A DNA stretch of 34,677 nucleotides from Aquibium carbonis (GTDB lineage Bacteria; Pseudomonadota; Alphaproteobacteria; Rhizobiales; Rhizobiaceae). Below are positions 1-8,181 of this stretch, piece after piece. Position numbers and translations under genes: made by a program. The stretch is taken from contig NZ_RWKW01000003.1 in assembly GCF_003970795.1 (NCBI RefSeq), positions 1 through 34,677 of the forward strand, read 5' to 3'. Below the pieces are notes generated by a model that saw only the letters and a list, made by a program, of their open reading frames with translations, searched no databases and had not been told where the DNA came from. Every line of letters starts with the position of its first letter. Position 1 is the stretch's first letter.

Positions 1-1058
1 GCCGGTGCGGCGCCCGGCCTGAACGCAGCCATCATGCCGGCCGTGCCGGACGTCGCCGGCCGCATGCCGGCCTCGGCGAGGGCCTGGCGGATCGCGCCGA
101 TGATCAGCCCGCGCACGAGACCGGGATCGCGGAAGCGCACGTCGGCCTTGGCCGGGTGGACGTTGACGTCGACCAGCCCCGGATCGAGCGTCAGGAACAG
201 GGCGCCGATGGCATGGCGGTCGCGCGGCAGCACGTCGGCATAGGCGGCGCGGATGGCCGCCGCGATCTGGCGGTCGCGCACCGGCCGGCCGTTGACATAG
301 GCGAACTGCATCAGCGCGTTGGCGCGGGTAAACGACGGGATCGACACCTGGCCGGCGAGATGCACGCCCTCGCGCATCGCGTCGAGCGCCAGTGCGTTCC
401 TGGGGAAGTCATCGCCCAGCACCTTCGCCAGCCGGCGCAGGCGGCCGTCCTCGTCGTCGGCTTCCGCCGGCAGGTCGAGCCTTGTGCGGTCGGTGCCCGT
501 CAGCGTGAAGCGCACGGCGGGAAAGGCGACCGCGATGCGCTTGACGACGTCGCCGATGGCCGAGGATTCCGCGCGTTCGCCCTTCATGAACTTCAACCGC
601 ACGGGCGTGGCGTAGAAGAGGTCGCGCACCTCCACCTGGGTGCCGCGGTTGGCGGCGGCGGGGCGCAGCGCGGAAACCCTGCCGCCTTCCACCGCAATCT
701 CCATCGCCTCCTCGGCGTCGGCCGTGCGCGAGCGGATGGTCAGCCGCGACACCGAGCCGATCGAAGGCAGGGCCTCGCCGCGGAAGCCGAGCGAGCGGAT
801 GTCGTGGATGTCCTCGGACAGCTTGGAGGTGCAGTGGCGCGACACGGCGAGCGGTAGTTCCGCGGCCGGAATGCCCGACCCGTCGTCGACGACGCGGATC
901 AGGTTCAGCCCGCCGCCGGCCGTGGCGATCTCGACGCGCGATGCGCCGGCGTCGAGCGCGTTCTCGACGAGTTCCTTCACGACGCTGGCGGGTCGCTCGA
1001 TGACCTCGCCGGCGGCGATCTGGTTGATCACGGTCTCTGACAGCTGGCGGATCGGCAT
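1..1058 (-). CDS. mutL: DNA mismatch repair protein MutL, N-terminal part (runs off left edge)
   Basis: MutL is the ATPase that couples MutS mismatch recognition to downstream repair in the cytoplasm. About 352 residues are visible, starting [19 protein letters not shown]. The GHKL ATPase motifs are all present: the ENALDAGA helix near residues 32-39 with catalytic Glu32, DDGSGI near 58-63, RHCTSKL near 74-80 and [11 protein letters not shown] at 91-101. The transducer domain follows and includes the conserved VHPAK segment. The C-terminal dimerisation and endonuclease region lies outside the window. The ATG at 1058 gives the family's standard N-terminus. The gene is divergent from the MttB-like gene at 1204, with 145 bp between them. 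Identification is secure. The gene is cut by the window edge, not visibly broken. Confidence 0.96.
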   Translation of the reverse strand, partial: MPIRQLSETVINQIAAGEVIERPASVVKELVENALDAGASRVEIATAGGGLNLIRVVDDGSGIPAAELPLAVSRHCTSKLSEDIHDIRSLGFRGEALPSIGSVSRLTIRSRTADAEEAMEIAVEGGRVSALRPAAANRGTQVEVRDLFYATPVRLKFMKGERAESSAIGDVVKRIAVAFPAVRFTLTGTDRTRLDLPAEADDEDGRLRRLAKVLGDDFPRNALALDAMREGVHLAGQVSIPSFTRANALMQFAYVNGRPVRDRQIAAAIRAAYADVLPRDRHAIGALFLTLDPGLVDVNVHPAKADVRFRDPGLVRGLIIGAIRQALAEAGMRPATSGTAGMMAAFRPGAAP

Positions 1059-1203
1059 CCGGGCCTTCTAGCCGGATTCGGCGGGCGCCGCGAGGGCCGC
1101 CTGGCGGAGAGGCGCAAACAGGCCGGACGACGGCGCTGCTCGGGCTATCGACACGCGCCGCCCGCGCACTAGGCTTCGACCAGGGATGCCGGGAGGTGCG
1201 ACG

Positions 1204-2754
1204 ATGTCCATGGTCGAGAACGGTCCGTCGAGGCGCGAGCGCTCCGGCCGTACCGCCAGGCGCGAGCAGCGCAGCCATGGCGATCGCGGGCTCGGCCGCC
1301 CCTATATCGTCCGCAACATCCCGACCTACGACGTGCTGTCGGAGGAAAACCTCGTCCGCATTGAGGCCGCCGCCGACCGGATTCTCGCCGAGATCGGCAT
1401 CGAGTTCCGCGACGATCCGGTCGCGCTTGATCATTGGCGGAAGGCAGGGGCGTCGGTCGAGGGCGAACTGGTGCGGTTCGAGCCGGGCCTGCTGCGCGAG
1501 GTGCTGAAGACCGCGCCGTCGCGCTTCACCCAGCATGCCCGCAATCCCGCGAAGTCGGTCGAGATCGGCGGCAAGTCGGTGGTGTTCTCGCCGGCCTACG
1601 GCTCGCCCTTCGTCATGGACCTCGACCGGGGACGCCGCTACGGCACCATCGAGGACTTCCAGAACTTCATCAAGCTCGCCCAGTCCTCGCCCTGGCTGCA
1701 CCATTCGGGCGGCACCATCTGCGAGCCGGTCGACGTGCCGGTCAACAAGCGCCACCTCGACATGGTCTATGCCCATATCCGCTACTCCGACCGGCCCTTC
1801 ATGGGCTCGGTGACGGCGGAAAGCCGGGCGGAGGAGTCCATCGACATGGCGCGCATCGTCTTCGGCGAGCGCTTCGTCGACGAGAACTGCGTCATCCTCG
1901 GCAATGTCAACGTCAACTCGCCGCTGGTGTGGGACGCCACCATGACGACGGCGTTGCGCGCCTATGCCCGCGCCAACCAGGCCGCCGTCGTCGTGCCGTT
2001 CATCCTCGGCGGAGCCATGGGGCCGGTCACCAATGCCGGCGCCATCGCGCAGTCGCTGGCCGAGACCATGGCCGGCTGCGCGCTGACGCAGCTCGAGCGG
2101 CCGGGATGTCCGGTGATCTTCGGCAACTTCCTGTCGTCGATGTCGCTGCGGTCGGGCTCGCCCACCTTCGGCACGCCGGAGCCGGCGATCGGCTCGATGG
2201 TGATCGGCCAGTTGGCGCGCCGGCTCAATCTGCCGCTGCGCTGCTCGGGCTCGTTCACCACCTCGAAACTGCCGGACGCGCAGGCGATGAACGAGAGCAC
2301 GATGTCGATGCTGGCGGCGGTGCACTGCGGCGCCAACTTCATCCTGCATTCGGCGGGCTTTCTCGACGGGCTCCTGTCCATGTCCTACGAGAAGTTCGTG
2401 ATGGACGCCGATTTCTGCGGTGCGCTGCACACCTATCTCGACGGGGTGGTGGTCGACGACAACCAGCTTGCGCTCGACGCCTTCCGCGAGGTCGGGCCGG
2501 GCAGCCATTTCTTCGGCTGTGCCCACACCATGGCCAATTACGAGACCGCGTTCTGGGATTCTTCCATCGCCGACAACGAACCTTTCGAGAAGTGGGAGGC
2601 GGCCGGCAGCGAGGACGCCGCCACGCGCGCCAATCGCAAATGGAAGCAGATGCTGGCCGACTACGAGGCGCCGCCGTTGGACGAGGCGGTCGACGAGGCG
2701 CTGCGCGACTTCATTGCGCGCCGGAAGGCGACGATGGATGATGCGTGGTATTGA
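1204..2754 (+). CDS. MttB-superfamily (trimethylamine/glycine-betaine type) methyltransferase
   Basis: This 516-residue protein belongs to the trimethylamine methyltransferase (MttB) superfamily. The family moves a methyl group from a quaternary or tertiary amine to a corrinoid protein. Family-typical stretches are visible, such as GTICEPVDVPVNKRHLDM, the glycine-rich GGAMGPVTNAG and FGTPEPAIGSM. There is no in-frame amber codon, so it is a non-pyrrolysine member, like the glycine betaine enzyme MtgB. The ATG at 1204 is chosen because GGGAGG at 1191-1196 lies seven bases upstream. An upstream ATG at 1186 would precede that ribosome site. The N-terminus carries a basic, probably disordered tail of about 30 residues. 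No corrinoid protein or reductive activase gene is nearby, so the methyl acceptor is unknown. The OYE-type demethylase at 3809 suggests a role in methylated-amine catabolism. The substrate is an inference. Confidence 0.85.
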   Translation: MSMVENGPSRRERSGRTARREQRSHGDRGLGRPYIVRNIPTYDVLSEENLVRIEAAADRILAEIGIEFRDDPVALDHWRKAGASVEGELVRFEPGLLREVLKTAPSRFTQHARNPAKSVEIGGKSVVFSPAYGSPFVMDLDRGRRYGTIEDFQNFIKLAQSSPWLHHSGGTICEPVDVPVNKRHLDMVYAHIRYSDRPFMGSVTAESRAEESIDMARIVFGERFVDENCVILGNVNVNSPLVWDATMTTALRAYARANQAAVVVPFILGGAMGPVTNAGAIAQSLAETMAGCALTQLERPGCPVIFGNFLSSMSLRSGSPTFGTPEPAIGSMVIGQLARRLNLPLRCSGSFTTSKLPDAQAMNESTMSMLAAVHCGANFILHSAGFLDGLLSMSYEKFVMDADFCGALHTYLDGVVVDDNQLALDAFREVGPGSHFFGCAHTMANYETAFWDSSIADNEPFEKWEAAGSEDAATRANRKWKQMLADYEAPPLDEAVDEALRDFIARRKATMDDAWY

Positions 2755-2779
2755 GTCTCCTTTCCGAACAGGCCTCCTG

Positions 2780-3220
2780 ATGAAATTCGTGCTTGCCGCC
2801 TCCCTTCTCTTCGCCTCGGCCTTCGCGGCCCAGGCCGGTCCCGCCGCCGACGCCGTGGCGGCCTTCTACAAGAATCCCGACGTTGCCTTCGACGCGGATC
2901 AGCGTGACCGTTTCGTCGATCCCGCCCGGGCGCTGCTCGACGCCAATGACCGTTTGTGGGAGGAGCAGCAGGAAGCCTGCATCGGCTTCTCCTTCGTCAT
3001 CGACGGACAGGACTGGGACGAAGACGAGATCGCCAGCACGCTCGAGCTGTCCGAATCCGTGCAGGGCGACGGCGCGATCGTCATGGCCCGCTTCTCCAAT
3101 TTCGGCGAGACGCGAACCCTCGAGTGGACGCTGGAGCGTTCGGGCCGGGCCTGGCGGGTCGCCGACGTCATGTCGCTCCAGGGCGACTGGCGGTTGAGCG
3201 AACTGACGTGCGGCGGTTGA
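2780..3220 (+). CDS. Small secreted protein of unknown function
   Basis: A 146-residue protein with a clear Sec signal peptide: MKFVLAASLLFASAFAAQA, with probable cleavage after AQA near residue 19. The mature part of about 127 residues is acidic and begins with a helix (ADAVAAFYKNPDV). It ends in a beta-rich segment (RTLEWTLERSGRAWRVADV) like the small NTF2/DUF3828-type periplasmic proteins. Two cysteines, one mid-protein (QEACIGF) and one near the C-terminus (LTCGG), could form a disulfide. The ATG at 2780 lies 25 bp after the methyltransferase stop, so the two may be co-transcribed. The ribosome site is weak. I do not recognise a specific family, and the similarity to DUF3828 is only an impression of the pattern. 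Confidence 0.75.
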   Translation: MKFVLAASLLFASAFAAQAGPAADAVAAFYKNPDVAFDADQRDRFVDPARALLDANDRLWEEQQEACIGFSFVIDGQDWDEDEIASTLELSESVQGDGAIVMARFSNFGETRTLEWTLERSGRAWRVADVMSLQGDWRLSELTCGG

Positions 3221-3276
3221 CGGGCACTGGCGCCCCGCCCGTGGCGCGCGACGCCTCGAAATGCTAGGACGAACAC

Positions 3277-3507
3277 ATGACGCGACTTCTCGAAATCGCC
3301 ATCGAGGCGGCCCGCCAACTCGAACCCGCCGAGCAGGACGAACTCGCCCGCGCGATCATGCAGATCGTCAACGGGGGGGATGAGGGCGTCTACGTGCTCT
3401 CGGACGAGGAGCGGGCGGCGGTCGAGGTGGGGCGCCAGCAGGCCGCGCGCGGAGAGTTCGCGACGGAAGAGGAAATCGAGGCGCTCTTCGAGAAGTACGC
3501 TCAGTGA
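3277..3507 (+). CDS. Type II antitoxin, ParD/RelB-like (module 1)
   Basis: A 76-residue acidic protein placed directly before a ParE/RelE-type toxin, which it would bind and neutralise. The sequence has a helical N-terminus (LLEIAIEAARQLEPAEQDELARAI). The charged C-terminal tail (SDEERAAVEVGRQQAARG, then EEEIEALFEKY) is typical of toxin-wrapping antitoxin tails. No convincing ribbon-helix-helix core is visible, so the DNA-binding family is uncertain. The start is supported by AGGA at 3267-3270, seven bases before the ATG. The stop overlaps the toxin start as GTGA, so translation is coupled. The module lies between the secreted-protein gene and the demethylase gene. Confidence 0.8.
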   Translation: MTRLLEIAIEAARQLEPAEQDELARAIMQIVNGGDEGVYVLSDEERAAVEVGRQQAARGEFATEEEIEALFEKYAQ

Positions 3508-3800
3508 AAACGCGCCTGTCGCGGGCAGCCGCGGAGGATCTGAAAGATATTCTCGTCCACCTCTCCTCGCAAACGCCTTCGGCGGTGCGCGGTTTTCGCG
3601 ACAGGTTTCGACGCGTGAGAACACAGATCGGCGACTTTCCGCAGACGGGCTACCAAACGGACGATCCTTCGTTGCGAAGCATCAACCTGGGGCGCTATCC
3701 CTATCTCGTTTTCTTCGAGCCTTTCGAAGACAATATCGTCATCATGCGTATCGTTCACGGTGCTCTTGATCCCGAAACCCTGCCAGCCAGGCCTCGCTAG
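3504..3800 (+). CDS. Type II toxin, ParE/RelE superfamily (module 1)
   Basis: A 98-residue protein of the RelE/ParE fold. The pattern is LSRAAAEDLKDILVHLS at the start, then a central FRDRFRRVRTQIGDFPQTG, then the family's strand signature SINLGRYPYLVFFEP and VIMRIVHGALDP. ParE members poison DNA gyrase and RelE members cut mRNA on the ribosome. The sequence alone does not separate them with certainty, although the R(I/V)VHG ending fits ParE. The GTG start at 3504 overlaps the antitoxin stop by four bases. The stop is only eight bases before the ATG of the demethylase at 3809. The composition is somewhat less GC-rich than the flanking catabolic genes, which suggests a separate origin. Confidence 0.87.
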   Translation: MKTRLSRAAAEDLKDILVHLSSQTPSAVRGFRDRFRRVRTQIGDFPQTGYQTDDPSLRSINLGRYPYLVFFEPFEDNIVIMRIVHGALDPETLPARPR

Positions 3801-3808
3801 CTCGATTG

Positions 3809-5857
3809 ATGTTTTCCACCAACGACCCGCTTCTCCAGCCCTATGCGTTGAAGCACCTCACGCTGAAGAACCGCGTGATGTCGACGAGCCACGAGCCGGC
3901 CTATTCGGCCGACGGCATGCCCAAGGAGCGCTATCGGCTCTACCATGCCGAGAAGGCCAGGGGCGGCATGGCGCTGACGATGACGGCGGGCTCCGCGCTC
4001 GTCTCCCGCGATAGTCCGGCCGCCTTCGGCAATCTCCACGCCTACAAGGACGAGATCGTGCCGTGGCTGTCCGAACTCGCGGACGCCTGCCACGAGCACG
4101 ACTGCAAGGTGATGATCCAGCTCACCCATCTCGGCCGGCGGACGGGATGGAACAAGGCCGACTGGCTGCCGGTCCTGTCGGCTTCGCCGGTCCGCGAACC
4201 GGCGCATCGCGCCTTCCCTAAAGAGGCCGAGGACTGGGACATCGAACGTATCGTCGCCGACTACGCGTCGGCCGCGCAGCGGATGAAGGCGGCCGGGCTC
4301 GACGGAATCGAGTTCGAGGCCTACGGCCATCTGCTGGACGCCTTCTGGTCTCCAGCCACCAACCGGCGCGACGACGCCTATGGCGGTTCGCTCGAAAACC
4401 GAATCCGCTTTTCGATGCAAGTCCTTGATGCGGTTCGTGAAGCGGTCGGCAAGGAATTCATCGTGGGCATCCGCATGGTCGCCGACGAGGATTGGGACAA
4501 GGGTCTGTCGCGCGACGAAGGCGTGGAGATCGCCCGGTGCATCGCCTCCTCCGGCAAGGTGGATTTTCTCAACATCATCCGCGGCCACATCGAAACCGAC
4601 GCAGCGCTGACCGACGTCATTCCCATTGCCGGCATGCGCTCCGCTCCGCATCTCGATTTCGCCGGCGACGTGCGGGCGCAGGCCGGCATCCCGGTGTTTC
4701 ACGCCGCCCGCATCGCCGACGTGGCCACCGCCAGGCATGCGATCGCGACGGGCAAGCTCGACATGGTCGGCATGACCCGCGCCCACATTGCCGATCCGCA
4801 CATCGTCGCCAGGGTGATGGCGGGGGAGGAGCACCGCATCCGGCCCTGTGTCGGCGCGACCTATTGCCTGGATCGCATCTACGAAGGCGGCGAGGTGCTG
4901 TGCATCCACAATGCAGCGACCGGACGCGAAGCGTCCATTCCGCACGTCATCGCCCGAACGGGCGGACAGACGAAACGCGTCGTCGTGGTCGGCGCCGGGC
5001 CGGCGGGGCTCGAAGCGGCGCGGGTCGCGGCAGAGCGAGGCCACGGCGTGACCGTGCTCGAAGCCGCATCCCAGGCCGGAGGGCAGGTCAGGCTGGCGGC
5101 GCTCAACCCGCGCAGGAGAGAGCTCATCGGCATCGTCGACTGGCGGCTGGCCGAGCTGGAACGGCTCGGTGTCGAGATCCGCACCAATGTCTGGGCCGAA
5201 GCGGCCGACGTGCTGGCGCTGGCGCCGGACGTGGTCGTCGTGGCTACCGGGGGCATGCCGCAACTGCCGGAGCTCGCGCAGGGCGACGACCTGGTCACGT
5301 CGAGCTGGGACGTCATCGGGGGCGGGGTCGTGCCCGCCGAGAGCGTTCTCGTCTATGACGACAATGGCGGCCACCCGGGAATGACGGCAGCAGAACTGAT
5401 GGCTGTGGCTGGCTCCACGGTCGAACTCGTTTCGCCGGAGCGTTTCTTCGCGCCGGAAATGGGCGGCATGAACCATGTGCCCTACATGGCCGCCTTTCAT
5501 CGTCATGGCGTGCTGGTGACAATCAACACCAGGCTCGTCTCCGTCCATCGCGACGGCAACATGCTGGTGGCGGTGCTGGGGTCGGACTTCGACAAGCGTT
5601 GGCGCGCCGAGCGGCGGGTGCAGCAGGTGGTCGTCGAGCACGGCACGGCGCCGAACGACGATCTCTACCACGCGCTGAAACCCGAATCGCGAAATCTCGG
5701 CGCGGTCGATTACGAGAAACTGGTTGCAGGCGGTCCGGTGTTTCCCGATCGCAATCCCGAAGGCGGCTTCACGCTGTTCAGGATCGGCGACGCGGTTGCG
5801 TCGCGCAACATCCACGCGGCGATCTACGACGGAATCCGTCTGACGCTTCGCGCCTGA
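3809..5857 (+). CDS. OYE-family flavin oxidoreductase / N-methyl amino acid demethylase-like (TMADH architecture)
   Basis: A 682-residue flavoprotein with the trimethylamine dehydrogenase/dienoyl-CoA reductase architecture. It has an N-terminal FMN TIM barrel (PLLQPYALKHLTLKNRVM at the start and NRRDDAYGGSLENRIRF mid-barrel). A cysteine cluster at 347-365 follows, then a nucleotide-binding half beginning VVVVGAGPAGLEAARV near 391. The closest known roles are the dimethylglycine, stachydrine and N-methylproline demethylases of rhizobia and pseudomonads. The ATG at 3809 gives the standard family start. The cysteine cluster is C347, C353 and C365, with alanine at 350 where TMADH-type enzymes have a fourth cysteine. 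The 4Fe-4S site may therefore be altered or use another ligand. The nearby MttB-like gene supports methylated-amine catabolism. The exact substrate is not known. Confidence 0.86.
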   Translation: MFSTNDPLLQPYALKHLTLKNRVMSTSHEPAYSADGMPKERYRLYHAEKARGGMALTMTAGSALVSRDSPAAFGNLHAYKDEIVPWLSELADACHEHDCKVMIQLTHLGRRTGWNKADWLPVLSASPVREPAHRAFPKEAEDWDIERIVADYASAAQRMKAAGLDGIEFEAYGHLLDAFWSPATNRRDDAYGGSLENRIRFSMQVLDAVREAVGKEFIVGIRMVADEDWDKGLSRDEGVEIARCIASSGKVDFLNIIRGHIETDAALTDVIPIAGMRSAPHLDFAGDVRAQAGIPVFHAARIADVATARHAIATGKLDMVGMTRAHIADPHIVARVMAGEEHRIRPCVGATYCLDRIYEGGEVLCIHNAATGREASIPHVIARTGGQTKRVVVVGAGPAGLEAARVAAERGHGVTVLEAASQAGGQVRLAALNPRRRELIGIVDWRLAELERLGVEIRTNVWAEAADVLALAPDVVVVATGGMPQLPELAQGDDLVTSSWDVIGGGVVPAESVLVYDDNGGHPGMTAAELMAVAGSTVELVSPERFFAPEMGGMNHVPYMAAFHRHGVLVTINTRLVSVHRDGNMLVAVLGSDFDKRWRAERRVQQVVVEHGTAPNDDLYHALKPESRNLGAVDYEKLVAGGPVFPDRNPEGGFTLFRIGDAVASRNIHAAIYDGIRLTLRA

Positions 5858-7948
5858 TCACGCGGCGTCGCGACTGCCCGTTCGTCCTCTCTTGGCGTCG
5901 GCGCGGGCTCGCGACGGGCCAGCCTTCAGCCACGAGGTCATGGCCTCTTCGGGCATTGGAAAGGCGACGCCGAACCCCTGGACCTCGTCGCAGCCAAGCG
6001 AGGCGAGCTCGTTCAGTTCGGCATCCGTCTCGGCCCCCTCGGCGATGGTGCCGATGCCGAGCCGATCCGCGAGATCCACCACGGCGCGCACGATGTGCGC
6101 ATTCTGGTCGTTCTCGTGGATGTTCTGGACGAAGCGGCGATCGATCTTGATCCGGTCGATTTGTCGCGGGTCGACATGGGTGAGCGAGGCGTAACCGGTG
6201 CCGAAGTCATCGAGCTCCAGGTGGATGCCGGCCGTGCGGATCGTGCGCAAGGTCGACGCAATGCCGGTCTTCTCGTCGTCGAGGATGACGGATTCGACGA
6301 TTTCGAGGGCCAGCTTGTCGGGCGGCAGCTGCGTCTCGGCAAGCGCGTCGAACAGGAAATGGGCGAAGTCCTGCTGGGCCAGCTCGCTGCCGGAGGCGTT
6401 GAGCGCGAGACGGCCGAAATCGAGGCCTTGGCGATGCCAGCGTGCCGCCACCGCGATGGCTTCGCGAAAAATGATGCGGCCCACGGCGGGCATCAGCCCG
6501 GATTTCTCGGCGATCGGCAGGAAGACCGACGGCGGCACGAAATCGCGACCCGGTGGCCGCCAGCGGACGAGCGCTTCGATGCCGGTCACATGGCCGCCGC
6601 TGAGGGAGACCTGAGGCTGGAAGCTCACGGTGAAATCGCGACGGGCGATCGCCATGACGAGGTCGCGCTCGATCTCTCGGCGTTCGTCCTCTTCCCGTCG
6701 CAGTTCCTCGGTGAAGAAGGAGTAGGTGCCGCCTCCCGCCTTCTTGGCCGCGTAGAGCGCGACATCGGCATGGTTGAGCAGTCCGGACGGCTCGTTTCCA
6801 TCCTGGGGGAAAAATGCGATTCCGGCGCTCGCGTCCGCATGAATGGTCTGGCCCTCGAAGGCGATCGGCTGGTTGATCAGGCGCAGGATCCGTTCGGTCA
6901 TCGCTGCCACCGCCTCGTCCTGCTCGACCCGCGGCACGATGATGACGAACTCGTCCCCGCCCAGGCGCACGCAGACATTGCCCGGCGATCCGGCGCGTCG
7001 CATGCGCTGAGCCGTTATCGACAGCACGTGGTCGCCGGCGGCATGGCCGAGCGTGTCGTTGACCTGCTTGAAGCGGTCGAGGTCGAACTGGATCACCGCC
7101 AGTCGGCTGCCGGATGCGGCCGCCTCTTCCAGGAAGGCGCCGAAGCGATAGTTCAGGAAGACCCGGTTGTGCAGGCCGGTCAGCCCGTCATGGATGGCGT
7201 TGTGCGCCATGGCGTTGCGCGCCTGGACCAGCTGGTCTGTGCGCTGGCCGATGAGATGCGACATCGGCCGGAAGATGAACAGCGCGACGAACACGAGGAC
7301 GAAGAGCGTTCCGCCGAACAGGGCCGTGTGGACCGAGACGAGACCGGCTAGCCGCTGGCGCGCGAGAGCCGACAGGCGCTCGCGCAGGGCGGAATAGCCG
7401 TCCATGGTCGCGGTCGCCAGCCGCTCGTCCAGCTGCGCCCGTTCCTTCCCCGCGCGATACTGGAGTTTGCCGCCTTCGGGCGTGCTTTCGGTCTGGAGAG
7501 CGGCGATCAACCGCCAGCTGTTGGCCGCGAGACCATCGGAAAAATACTCCAGGTGATAGGGCTGGGCGTAGAGAACGTTCTCGATCGTGTCCGGGTCCAG
7601 TCGTGCCGTGGAGGTGTAGACGGCGCCCGTCTCCGCCAGCAGGTCGGCATAGTTGCGTTCGAACGCTTCCGTCGCGGTGCGCAGGGACTGGATCAGGGCA
7701 GGCCTGCGCTCGGCCGGCGCGCTCTGCGCGGCATTGGCAAGGAAGACGATGCGCTGCGAAAGCGCGCGCTGGGTCTCGGCGATCGAGACGACATGCTCCT
7801 CTTGCTGCTGCTCGCGGATCAGGTGGTTCAGGAGGACGAACGAGGTGAGTACCATCGACCCGATGATCACGAGGGCCACGACGTAAGCCCTCTGGATCAT
7901 CTTCACCGGCTTCAGCAGGCCGGCAGCTAGGCCCGGCAGTCTCAACAT
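5858..7948 (-). CDS. Membrane GGDEF-EAL protein with PilJ/NarX-like periplasmic sensor
   Basis: A 696-residue inner-membrane protein that would make or break cyclic di-GMP. There are two membrane segments, about 21-43 and 207-227. They enclose a helical periplasmic domain with AETQRALSQRIVFLANAA, the pattern of type IV pili/NarX-like sensors. GGDEF is at 330-334 and EAL at 458-460. The EAL domain keeps its metal and catalytic residues (LALNAS, LALEIVES, DDFGTGYASL, DRIKIDRRF, IAEGAET), so phosphodiesterase activity is likely. The RxxD inhibitory site is absent (SPGN at 321-324), so a cyclase activity would lack product inhibition there. The ATG at 7948 follows a G-rich Shine-Dalgarno stretch. 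A longer open frame upstream lacks family sequence. The gene ends tail-to-tail with the demethylase, with no gap. Confidence 0.93.
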   Translation of the reverse strand: MLRLPGLAAGLLKPVKMIQRAYVVALVIIGSMVLTSFVLLNHLIREQQQEEHVVSIAETQRALSQRIVFLANAAQSAPAERRPALIQSLRTATEAFERNYADLLAETGAVYTSTARLDPDTIENVLYAQPYHLEYFSDGLAANSWRLIAALQTESTPEGGKLQYRAGKERAQLDERLATATMDGYSALRERLSALARQRLAGLVSVHTALFGGTLFVLVFVALFIFRPMSHLIGQRTDQLVQARNAMAHNAIHDGLTGLHNRVFLNYRFGAFLEEAAASGSRLAVIQFDLDRFKQVNDTLGHAAGDHVLSITAQRMRRAGSPGNVCVRLGGDEFVIIVPRVEQDEAVAAMTERILRLINQPIAFEGQTIHADASAGIAFFPQDGNEPSGLLNHADVALYAAKKAGGGTYSFFTEELRREEDERREIERDLVMAIARRDFTVSFQPQVSLSGGHVTGIEALVRWRPPGRDFVPPSVFLPIAEKSGLMPAVGRIIFREAIAVAARWHRQGLDFGRLALNASGSELAQQDFAHFLFDALAETQLPPDKLALEIVESVILDDEKTGIASTLRTIRTAGIHLELDDFGTGYASLTHVDPRQIDRIKIDRRFVQNIHENDQNAHIVRAVVDLADRLGIGTIAEGAETDAELNELASLGCDEVQGFGVAFPMPEEAMTSWLKAGPSRARADAKRGRTGSRDAA

Positions 7949-8105
7949 GTGCGCTTGGCCCCCGCCGCTGCTTTTCCTCGCCTCGAACGCTAGCCGGCGC
8001 CGGTTAACCGGTGGATATCGAATGATCGAATCCGGACCCGCATGGCCGCAAATTCCGTCAATGGTTAGCGAAAGCTTGCCTTCCCGAAGCCGGAATTTGC
8101 CGGAT

Positions 8106-8120
8106 GCGGTCATAGACCGC
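8106..8120. promoter_or_regulatory. Candidate operator upstream of gcdH
   Basis: GCGGTC-ATA-GACCGC is a perfect 6-bp inverted repeat with a 3-bp centre. It lies about 60 bp before the gcdH ATG, inside the 233-bp divergent region with the GGDEF-EAL gene. GntR and TetR dimers use sites of this size, but no regulator gene is adjacent. In GC-rich DNA a 6-bp repeat can occur by chance. Confidence 0.3.
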
Positions 8121-8181
8121 TTTCGCAGTCGGCCCGTCATGCATTAAGAGGGGCGAGACACATGACGAGGATCTCATCACC

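Noticed and set aside
409-2526. A 705-codon open frame on the minus strand across mutL and the methyltransferase gene
   Set aside because: It is antisense to two well-recognised genes, has low-complexity Arg/His/Ala-rich translation and no family pattern. Such frames are common in GC-rich DNA.
1204-2754. Pyrrolysine-containing methyltransferase
   Set aside because: No in-frame amber codon exists in the gene and no pyl genes are visible, so it is a non-pyrrolysine member.
3806-3808. TTG one codon before the demethylase ATG as an alternative start
   Set aside because: The adjacent ATG at 3809 gives the usual family N-terminus and is the stronger start codon.
3797-5815. A 672-codon minus-strand frame opposite the demethylase
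   Set aside because: The plus-strand protein matches a known flavoenzyme family along its full length. The antisense product has no recognisable domain.
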